A stretch of DNA of 64,000 nucleotides from Salsuginibacillus kocurii DSM 18087. Its GTDB lineage: Bacteria > Bacillota > Bacilli > Bacillales > Marinococcaceae. The stretch spans positions 174,627-238,626 of the forward strand of contig NZ_KB898626.1 of assembly GCF_000377705.1 (NCBI RefSeq), in the 5' to 3' direction. The notes beneath the pieces are model-generated. The model made no database searches. It had not been told where the DNA came from and was given only the letters and a program-made list of their open reading frames with translations. Position numbers and translations under genes: made by a program. This document shows, one piece after another, positions 57,854 to 64,000 of the stretch. The number at the start of each line of letters is the position of its first letter. Within the stretch, counting starts at the first letter, position 1.

Positions 57854-58996
57854 CTACTGGTCGAGGAGGCCCCTGCTAATAACGTGCCGCTGTATTTCAC
57901 TGGTCCCCTCATAGATCTCACACACCTTCGCATCTCTGAAAAAACGTTCAGCCGGGTACTCGGTTGTATAGCCGTAACCGCCGAAGATTTGTACTGCTTC
58001 TGTAGCCACTTTCATCGCATTTTGCGAAGCAAATAACTTAGCCATAGAAGCTATACTGCCTCCCTCTTTTCCTTGCGAACGCAAATTGGCAGCGTGGTAG
58101 GTTAGCAGTTTAGCGGCTTCTGTTTGCGTAGCCATATCAGCTAACTTAAAAGCAATCCCTTGTTGTTTGCCAATTGACCCTCCAAACTGCTTTCGTTCCT
58201 TTGCATAAGACGAAGCTGCTACAAGCGCTCCTTCAGCAATTCCCAGCGACTGAGCAGCAATGCCTATCCGACCGGCATCTAAATTAGACATAGCAATCTT
58301 AAAGCCTTCTCCTTCTTCCCCTAAGCGATGGTGAACTGGTACTTTGGCATCTTCGAAAATAAGCTCAGTCGTATTAGAACCTCTCAGCCCCATTTTTTTC
58401 TCTTTGTTGCCGATTTGAAAGCCAGGTGTCTCCTTATCCACAATAAAAGCAGTAATCCCTGCTTTTTTAGCAGCTGGGTTGGTAGAAGCAAAAACAATAT
58501 ACGTATCAGCTGCTCCGCCATTAGTGATAAAGACTTTAGATCCATTTAATATATAGTGCTCGCCTTGTTTGACGGCAGTCGTTTTAAGCGCAGCGGCATC
58601 CGATCCTGCCCCCGGTTCCGTTAAAGCAAAAGCGGCTAAACTGTTTCCTTTAGCAAGTTTTGGAAGGTACGTGTTTTTCTGTTCATCGTTGCCAAAATAG
58701 TAGATAGGGTTCGTACCCACTGAAGTGTGCACGGATAATATTACCCCTAGAGCCGGAGAGACCTTTGATAATTCATGGATAGCAATGACATATGAAGTAA
58801 AGTCCATTTCCGATCCACCGTATTTTTCAGGGACCGGTATGCCCATTAACCCAAGCTCTCCCATTTCTTTTACGAGTTCAGTTGGGAAGTTATCGGCCGC
58901 TTCCATTTCTTTAACAGCCTTTTTCACCCGGTCGTTGGCAAAGTCCTGAACCATTTTTCGCATCATCTGCTGTTCCTCGCTGAAATGAAGATTCAT
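57854..58996 (-). CDS. Acyl-CoA dehydrogenase (first copy)
   Basis: Also 380 residues once the ATG at 58996 ([10 protein letters not shown]) is used. That start has GGGGGGAGG just upstream, while the longer frame adds an unlikely 34-residue basic extension overlapping the preceding gene. Motifs are [18 protein letters not shown] and the catalytic Glu in [14 protein letters not shown]. It follows the 3-hydroxyacyl-CoA dehydrogenase gene by 20 bases. The two dehydrogenases probably differ in chain length or branching preference; this is inference. Confidence 0.93.
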   Translation of the reverse strand: MNLHFSEEQQMMRKMVQDFANDRVKKAVKEMEAADNFPTELVKEMGELGLMGIPVPEKYGGSEMDFTSYVIAIHELSKVSPALGVILSVHTSVGTNPIYYFGNDEQKNTYLPKLAKGNSLAAFALTEPGAGSDAAALKTTAVKQGEHYILNGSKVFITNGGAADTYIVFASTNPAAKKAGITAFIVDKETPGFQIGNKEKKMGLRGSNTTELIFEDAKVPVHHRLGEEGEGFKIAMSNLDAGRIGIAAQSLGIAEGALVAASSYAKERKQFGGSIGKQQGIAFKLADMATQTEAAKLLTYHAANLRSQGKEGGSIASMAKLFASQNAMKVATEAVQIFGGYGYTTEYPAERFFRDAKVCEIYEGTSEIQRHVISRGLLDQ

Positions 58997-59016
58997 GGTC
59001 CTCCCCCCTCTTCCTC

Positions 59017-59871
59017 TTACGCTTCGTATGAATAAAAACCCCGTCCTGTTTTCTTTCCAAGCCAGCCTGCTTTTACGTATTTGCGCAGCAATGGACAAGG
59101 CCGGTATTTATCATCACCAAATCCTTCGTGGAGCACTTCCATAATATAAAGGCACGTATCCAGGCCAATAAAATCAGCCAGGGTTAACGGACCCATGGGA
59201 TGATTCATGCCAAGTTTCATCACTTCGTCCACCGCCTCAGGCTCAGCCACCCCTTCGTACACCGTAAATACAGCTTCATTAATCATTGGCATCAAGACCC
59301 GGTTGGACACAAAGCCTGGAAAATCATTTACTTCAACGGGCATTTTCCCAAGTGCTTCAGCCGTCGTTTTAACTACTTCATATGTCTCGTCACTGGACTG
59401 CAGTCCGCGAATAACTTCTACCAGTTTCATCACAGGGACAGGGTTCATAAAATGCATGCCAATTACTTGGTCCGGACGCTTCGTCACGTTTGCAATTTCT
59501 GTGATCGGCAAAGACGACGTATTGGTAGCCAAAATGGCATGTGGTGGCGCATGTCGGTCTAAATCCCTGAACAACTCTGTTTTTATATTCATCTGTTCAA
59601 CTGCTGCCTCAATCACGAGATCCGCTCTGCCTGCATTCTCCATATCCACTGACGAATGAAGACGGCCTAAGACCGCTTCTTTCTCCGCTTTTTCCATTCG
59701 CCCTTTCTCCACTTGGCGAGAAAGCTGTTTTTCAATGCTGGCCCGGCCTTTTTCCACCCGCTCCTTGTCTATATCATGTAAAAATACTTCATAGCCTGCC
59801 TGGGCGTGGACTTGGGCAATTCCTGCTCCCATTTGCCCAGCCCCAACAACCATTACATTATTTATTTTCAT
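59017..59871 (-). CDS. mmgB: 3-hydroxybutyryl-CoA dehydrogenase
   Basis: The enzyme interconverts acetoacetyl-CoA and 3-hydroxybutyryl-CoA. The 284-residue protein has the NAD site [19 protein letters not shown], the catalytic-His segment [16 protein letters not shown], and the C-terminal domain with [16 protein letters not shown]. The ATG follows GAAGGAGG. It lies 32 bases after the thiolase gene, as in mmgA-mmgB. Confidence 0.95.
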   Translation of the reverse strand: MKINNVMVVGAGQMGAGIAQVHAQAGYEVFLHDIDKERVEKGRASIEKQLSRQVEKGRMEKAEKEAVLGRLHSSVDMENAGRADLVIEAAVEQMNIKTELFRDLDRHAPPHAILATNTSSLPITEIANVTKRPDQVIGMHFMNPVPVMKLVEVIRGLQSSDETYEVVKTTAEALGKMPVEVNDFPGFVSNRVLMPMINEAVFTVYEGVAEPEAVDEVMKLGMNHPMGPLTLADFIGLDTCLYIMEVLHEGFGDDKYRPCPLLRKYVKAGWLGKKTGRGFYSYEA

Positions 59872-59903
59872 ATATAATAGACCTCCTTCAGCTCTACCGT
59901 TGT

Positions 59904-61082
59904 TTATACGCGAACTAAGACAGCGTCTCCCTGGCCCCCGCCACTACAAATGGCGGCAATACCAAGCCCGCCTCCAATTCGTTTCAATTCATGGACAAGT
60001 GTTAAGATAATGCGGGCACCGCTTGCGCCAATCGGGTGCCCGAGAGCAACGGCCCCGCCATTAACATTTATTTTTTCTGCATCTAAATGTGCAATCTGTT
60101 GGCTGGCAAGAGCGACGGCTGCAAATGCTTCGTTAATTTCAAAGCGATCGATGTCTTCTATAGAAAGACCCGTTTTAGTGAGCAAACGCTCAATCACCAG
60201 CCCTGGTGTTTTAGGAAAGTCACCAGCCTCAACGGCTAATGCTTCCTGTCCTTCAATGGTTGCTACTCGTTCCCAGCCGTTCGCTTCTACTTTATCCGCT
60301 GATGCTAAGACGAAGGCACACGCTCCGTCATTTACGCCAGGAGCATTGCCGGCCGTAATCGTTCCATCCTTCCCAAACGCTGGCTTTAACTTGGCAAGTG
60401 CTTCGCTAGTCGTGTCTTCCCGCGGTGCTTCATCACGTTCTATCAATATACGATTTCCTTTTTTATCGATTTGCTCTACCGGGACAATTTCTTCCTTGAA
60501 ATAGCCTTTAGCCATTGCCGCAATGGCAAGCTGATGACTACGGGCGGCCCAGGCATCCTGTGCATCTCTGGAAATCCCCAGCTCCCCAGCTGTTTGATTT
60601 CCATAAACGCCCATGTGCACACCCGTAAAACTGCATTGTAAACCGTCTTTTATCATAAGATCTTCCAGCTTGCCATCGCCCATCCGCTCTCCCCAACGAG
60701 CACCTGATAAGGCATGAGGGGTCCTGCTCATAGACTCCATCCCCCCGGCCACGACCACGTCCACATCCTTGGCACGTATCAATTGATCAGCCAGGGTCAC
60801 GCTGCGCATGCCTGAAGCACAAACTTTATTAATCGTTTCAGTCCGTGCCTCCCAAGGAAGCCCAGCAGCATGTGCAGCCTGGCGGGACGTAATTTGACCT
60901 CCCCCCGCTTGCAGCACATGGCCCATAATCACTTCCTCAATGTCATTTGTATCTACGGGAGAACGCTCCATGGCACCTTGAATAGCTGCCGCTCCTAATT
61001 CAGGAGCTGGCGTAGTCGCTAATGCCCCCCCAAACTTTGCAAATGGCGTGCGCGCCCCCGCCAGAATTAACGTTTTAGCCAT
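59904..61082 (-). CDS. mmgA: Acetyl-CoA C-acetyltransferase (thiolase)
   Basis: The thiolase condenses or cleaves acetoacetyl-CoA. The 392-residue enzyme has nucleophile Cys88 ([12 protein letters not shown]), the His of [16 protein letters not shown], and the second Cys in [10 protein letters not shown]. The ATG follows GGAGGG. It is the first gene of the six-gene operon, with a TetR/FadR-like operator and a cre-like site upstream. Confidence 0.95.
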   Translation of the reverse strand: MAKTLILAGARTPFAKFGGALATTPAPELGAAAIQGAMERSPVDTNDIEEVIMGHVLQAGGGQITSRQAAHAAGLPWEARTETINKVCASGMRSVTLADQLIRAKDVDVVVAGGMESMSRTPHALSGARWGERMGDGKLEDLMIKDGLQCSFTGVHMGVYGNQTAGELGISRDAQDAWAARSHQLAIAAMAKGYFKEEIVPVEQIDKKGNRILIERDEAPREDTTSEALAKLKPAFGKDGTITAGNAPGVNDGACAFVLASADKVEANGWERVATIEGQEALAVEAGDFPKTPGLVIERLLTKTGLSIEDIDRFEINEAFAAVALASQQIAHLDAEKINVNGGAVALGHPIGASGARIILTLVHELKRIGGGLGIAAICSGGGQGDAVLVRV

Positions 61083-61103
61083 TCATTCTTCCCTCCACAA
61101 GTC

Positions 61104-61149
61104 ATTATATTTTCAAAGGTTCAACGGTTAGTGAACGAACGCTCAGTCA
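61104..61149 (-). promoter_or_regulatory. mmgA operon promoter with FadR-like operator
   Basis: A TATAAT -10 box is at 61104-61109 on the minus strand; its -35 is weak. The plus-strand sequence TGAACGAACGCTCAGTCA at 61132-61149 touches the -35 position and closely matches the site in front of fadF and the B. subtilis FadR box pattern TGAATGA-N4-TCATTCA. Repressor binding here would block the operon. Confidence 0.7.
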
Positions 61150-61162
61150 ACAGCCCTAAAAA

Positions 61163-61176
61163 TGTAAGCGCTTTCC
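61163..61176. promoter_or_regulatory. Candidate CcpA site (cre) upstream of mmgA
   Basis: TGTAAGCGCTTTCC matches the cre consensus TGWNANCGNTNWCA at all but the last position. It lies about 80 bases ahead of the mmgA start. Carbon catabolite repression of this operon is plausible, as known for mmg genes in B. subtilis. Confidence 0.6.
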
Positions 61177-61266
61177 AATATACTTCTAATGTAAATTAAG
61201 AAAATTAAAAAATCAAGCAGAACTTGGAATCTATTGATGAATCTCCCTCATCCAGATTGGTTAAAA

Positions 61267-61294
61267 AGCCCCGCTCCATTTATTGAGCGAGGCT
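61267..61294 (-). terminator. Terminator of fadF
   Basis: AGCC-CGCTC pairs with GAGCG-GGCT around an eight-base loop, with one mismatch, followed by TTTTTAA on the minus strand. It lies about 70 bases past the fadF stop. Confidence 0.85.
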
Positions 61295-61366
61295 CACTAG
61301 CGTTGGCAGGTGGGTCCTATCACCAAATTTTTAGTAGCTCTACACCACCAGCCCACCCTCTATTTT

Positions 61367-63502
61367 CTATTCTTCTTCAGTGACCGGCTCAATTTCCGGC
61401 TCTCTAGAAAGAACTTGATTTCCCATCACTGCGCGTTCCAAAATTTCTGCCACATCCATCGTAGCGATGTCATCTTCGACTTCTTTATCTTTTGTGCCGT
61501 CACTAAGCATCGTTAAACAATACGGACAAGCACTGCCAATGAGCGATGGGTTTGTTTCAAGCGCTTGCTCGGTGCGGGCGACATTTACGCGCTGACCCGC
61601 TTCTTCTTCCATCCACATCATGCCGCCGCCTGCACCACAGCACATGCCATCTTCTTTGTTGCGTTCCATTTCCACAATTTCCAAGCCTGGTATTGCTTCA
61701 AGAATATACCTTGGCGGATCGTAAACTTCATTATAACGACCTAAATAACAGGAGTCGTGATAGGTCATCCGCTCATTAATTGCATGTTCTGGTTTCAATT
61801 TACCTTCATCCAGCAGTTTTGCCAACAATTCGGTGTGGTGATAAACTTCTACACCTTCAAGGCCAAAGTCTGGATATTCATTTTTAAAGGTATTATACGC
61901 ATGCGGGTCTATGGTTACGATTTTTTTGATATCATTTTTTTGAAATTCGCTAATGTTTGCTGTTGCTAATTCCTGGAATAAAAATTCATTTCCGATTCGT
62001 CTCGGTGTATCGCCTGAATTTTTTTCTTTGTTTCCAAGAATCGCAAACTTAACACCTGCTTCATTCATTAATTTGGCAAAAGACTGAGCAATTTTTTGGC
62101 TTCGTTTATCATAAGAGCCCATGGAACCGACAAAGAAGAGAAATTCAAGTTCTTCCTCCCGCTTTTTCATTTCTTTAATCGTTGGCGCGTCAATATCTTC
62201 ACGGGCTTCCCGCCAATTTTCACGTTCTTTGCGGTTAATGCCCCACGGATTACCTTGCCGTTCAATGTTCGTCATGGCTCGCTGCGCTTCGCTGTCCATT
62301 TTTCCTTCGGTCAACACAAGGTAACGACGCATATCAATAATCTTATCAACGTGTTCGTTCATGACCGGGCATTGATCTTCACAGTTTCGGCAGGTTGTAC
62401 ATGCCCAGATTTCTTCTTCAGTGATCACATCACCGATTAAGCTTACATCGTAAGCAGCAGCCACTTCCTCACCCCCAGTTCCTGTAGCTGCCAACTTATT
62501 TCCTTTAGTATTACTGAAGGCAAAAGCCGGCATCCACGGTTGTCTGGAGGTCACGGCCGCCCCTTTTTCAGTTAAATGATCGCGCATCCGAATCAACAAG
62601 TCCATCGGTGAAAGCATTTTTCCGCTTCCAGTTGCCGGACACATATTCGTGCACCGCCCGCATTCTACGCAGGCATACAAGTCTAACAGCTGTTTTTGAT
62701 TAAAATCTTCAATTTTTCCTTTTCCGAATTCTTCTTTTGTTTCATCTTCAAAGTCGATGGCTTCAAGCTGACCTACTTTGTGGGTTGGCCCAACATATAC
62801 ATTGGCGGGCCCGGCAAGCAAATGAGCATGCTTAGATTGCGGAATATATACTAAAAATGCTAACAAAAAGAACAGGTGAAGCCACCAGAAAATATAGAAA
62901 AACACCGAGGCAGCAACCGCGCCAATTGGCTCCACTGCAAACGAAACAAGAGAAGCAATCGGTTCGAAAACGCTTGCATTTTTACCATCAAGCCAAACGA
63001 TTTCCATACCTTTGGCAAACAATTTTGAAACCATCAAACCACCAATGAAAATAAGAACAAGACCTGCTTTCCAATTTCTCTTCAACCGAACGAGCTTCTC
63101 AATATAACGGCGGTAAAATGCCCATACTACCCCTACTAGAATAAGTAAAACGACAAGTTCTTGAAAGAGCGTAAAATATGGGTAGAGCGGACCAAATGGA
63201 AGATGTGAACCAGGATTTAAACCTTTCCAAATTACATCAACCGCACTAAATTGAACGAGTAAAAACCCATAAAAGAAAATCACATGGATGATACCGCTCT
63301 TTTTATCCTTTAGTAGTTTGGACTGGGCAAACACCTTCTCCATTACATCCTGCCAGCGTTCTTTCGGGGTTTTAATGAACTCCGGCTTTTCCCCAAGCTT
63401 AATATACTCATGTCTTGTCTTTACTAGCGAAGCAAATAAATATACTGCATACCCTGTTACAAGTAAGAACAAAACTAAATTAATCCATAAAAATGTTGTC
63501 AT
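61367..63502 (-). CDS. fadF: Membrane Fe-S oxidoreductase FadF
   Basis: A 711-residue protein matching B. subtilis FadF/YwjF. Its N-terminal third has about six membrane helices with a nitrate-reductase-gamma-like layout. Two [4Fe-4S] sites follow: Cys278/281/284/288 and Cys368/371/374/378. The C-terminal part has heterodisulfide-reductase CCG motifs (MTYHDSCYLGRYNEVYD and GMCCGAGGGMMWM). It probably passes electrons from acyl-CoA dehydrogenases toward the quinone pool. The ATG follows GGAAGGAGAG. Its promoter carries the FadR-like operator. Confidence 0.94.
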   Translation of the reverse strand: MTTFLWINLVLFLLVTGYAVYLFASLVKTRHEYIKLGEKPEFIKTPKERWQDVMEKVFAQSKLLKDKKSGIIHVIFFYGFLLVQFSAVDVIWKGLNPGSHLPFGPLYPYFTLFQELVVLLILVGVVWAFYRRYIEKLVRLKRNWKAGLVLIFIGGLMVSKLFAKGMEIVWLDGKNASVFEPIASLVSFAVEPIGAVAASVFFYIFWWLHLFFLLAFLVYIPQSKHAHLLAGPANVYVGPTHKVGQLEAIDFEDETKEEFGKGKIEDFNQKQLLDLYACVECGRCTNMCPATGSGKMLSPMDLLIRMRDHLTEKGAAVTSRQPWMPAFAFSNTKGNKLAATGTGGEEVAAAYDVSLIGDVITEEEIWACTTCRNCEDQCPVMNEHVDKIIDMRRYLVLTEGKMDSEAQRAMTNIERQGNPWGINRKERENWREAREDIDAPTIKEMKKREEELEFLFFVGSMGSYDKRSQKIAQSFAKLMNEAGVKFAILGNKEKNSGDTPRRIGNEFLFQELATANISEFQKNDIKKIVTIDPHAYNTFKNEYPDFGLEGVEVYHHTELLAKLLDEGKLKPEHAINERMTYHDSCYLGRYNEVYDPPRYILEAIPGLEIVEMERNKEDGMCCGAGGGMMWMEEEAGQRVNVARTEQALETNPSLIGSACPYCLTMLSDGTKDKEVEDDIATMDVAEILERAVMGNQVLSREPEIEPVTEEE

Positions 63503-63659
63503 TCTTTTCTCTCCTTCCCCCTACAAATAATAAGCGCCCAAATCCTTACTAGCGTTGCAGCTGGCTCACGATAGAAAACCTGTATACAGTTTTACAACGC
63601 TAATGGTCGGCCTTCCCTCTTTCGCTAAAGATTCAGAACTCTTTATTTTATATGGTTGT

Positions 63660-63696
63660 ATTATAGCAGATATCTTGGTGAATGAACATTCAGTCA
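63660..63696 (-). promoter_or_regulatory. fadF promoter with overlapping FadR-like operator
   Basis: On the minus strand TGTTCA and TATAAT are spaced by 17 bases (63683-63688 and 63660-63665). The plus-strand palindrome-like TGAATGAACATTCAGTCA at 63679-63696 covers the -35 box. Its match to the known FadR box and to the mmgA site supports repression by FadR or by the TetR protein at 55923. Confidence 0.75.
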
Positions 63697-63784
63697 TGGA
63701 ACTTTTTAAAATTCCTTATTCGAGTACTTATTTTTAAGAAAATGGACAACATATACAAAAGCAGCAGCGAGGAGGGAAAATAAG

Positions 63785-64000
63785 ATGTATGTGCTACTAA
63801 TCTTGGTGGTACTCATCCTCTGGATCTGTGTGGATCTAAGGATTGGGAAGCGCCGGCACAGACAACAAGAAAAGCTCCATCTTTATCCACACCGCAGTGG
63901 GAACGTCCAATTTATCACTTATGGTACGGAGTTCTTTTCCAAACTTCAACAAGACCTCCAGCAGGCTGAAAATAAGATTTATATGTCTTTTTATATATTT
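63785..64000 (+). CDS. clsB: Cardiolipin synthase, N-terminal part
   Basis: The frame is open from the ATG at 63785 to the window edge (72 codons). It encodes an N-terminal membrane helix (YVLLILVVLILWICV), a basic region and then NVQFITYGTEFF and QAENKIYMSFYIF, which is the start of the first phospholipase-D domain of a cardiolipin synthase. GAGGAGGG precedes the start. In B. subtilis ywjE (clsB) stands next to ywjF, which supports the call. The HKD motifs are beyond the window. Confidence 0.8.
   Translation, partial: MYVLLILVVLILWICVDLRIGKRRHRQQEKLHLYPHRSGNVQFITYGTEFFSKLQQDLQQAENKIYMSFYIF

Overview
The window comes from a spore-forming, Gram-positive Bacillaceae (Firmicutes) chromosome. 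Nearly every gene lies on the minus strand, and the gene order follows the well-known Bacillus subtilis block clsB(ywjE)-fadF(ywjF)-...-rpoE-pyrG-ywjG-spo0F-fbaA-tal-murAB-glpX-rho-rpmE-tdk-prfA-prmC-spoIIR-tsaC(ywlC)-mntP-ywlE-rpiB-ywlG-glyA-upp-mnaA-atp operon-ywzB-murAA-spoIID-spoIIQ-...-spoIIID-mbl. Spo0F, SpoIIR, SpoIID, SpoIIQ and SpoIIID show that the organism sporulates. An alkaliphile-type lysine in ATP synthase subunit a, an atpZ gene and very acidic tails on several proteins suggest an alkaliphilic and/or halophilic species. This is an inference; I cannot name the species.

Layout, left to right. 1-4.3 kb: mbl, a glycerophosphodiester phosphodiesterase and spoIIID, flanked by a modular intergenic repeat and an array of 21-bp repeats. 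4.3-10.4 kb: an accessory cassette comprising a DnaQ-like exonuclease, a cNMP/CBS/DUF294 nucleotidyltransferase-like protein, an acetate-type sodium:solute symporter, its DUF485 partner and two small membrane proteins. 11.4-16 kb: spoIIQ, spoIID, murAA and ywzB. 17-24.3 kb: the complete ATP synthase operon atpZIBEFHAGDC with a clear sigma-A promoter. 25-29.4 kb: a Vpr-like subtilase, UDP-GlcNAc 2-epimerase and upp. 29.8-38.5 kb: glyA to prfA housekeeping genes, with a decayed chemotaxis receptor gene between rpiB and ywlE. 39-40.4 kb: a plus-strand CoA-disulfide-reductase-type flavoprotein. 40.5-48 kb: tdk, a zinc-free L31, rho, glpX, murAB, tal, fbaA and spo0F. 48.3-52.3 kb: ywjG (plus strand), pyrG and rpoE. 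52.6-61.1 kb: a six-gene acyl-CoA/branched-chain operon (thiolase, 3-hydroxyacyl-CoA dehydrogenase, two acyl-CoA dehydrogenases, a TetR regulator, fused isobutyryl-CoA mutase) inserted where B. subtilis has only acdA. 61.4-64 kb: fadF and the start of a divergent cardiolipin synthase gene.

Together the genes cover cell-wall synthesis and shape, compartment-specific sporulation signalling, oxidative phosphorylation, nucleotide salvage, central carbon flux and fatty-acid oxidation. Two closely matching 18-bp operators lie in front of the thiolase operon and fadF and probably place both under one TetR/FadR-type repressor. I saw no tRNA, rRNA, CRISPR array, prophage or intact insertion sequence. 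The most unusual material is the set of dispersed non-coding repeats: a three-module palindromic repeat just downstream of mbl and pyrG, a degenerate 21-bp tandem repeat at three places, and a GC-rich intergenic element at two.
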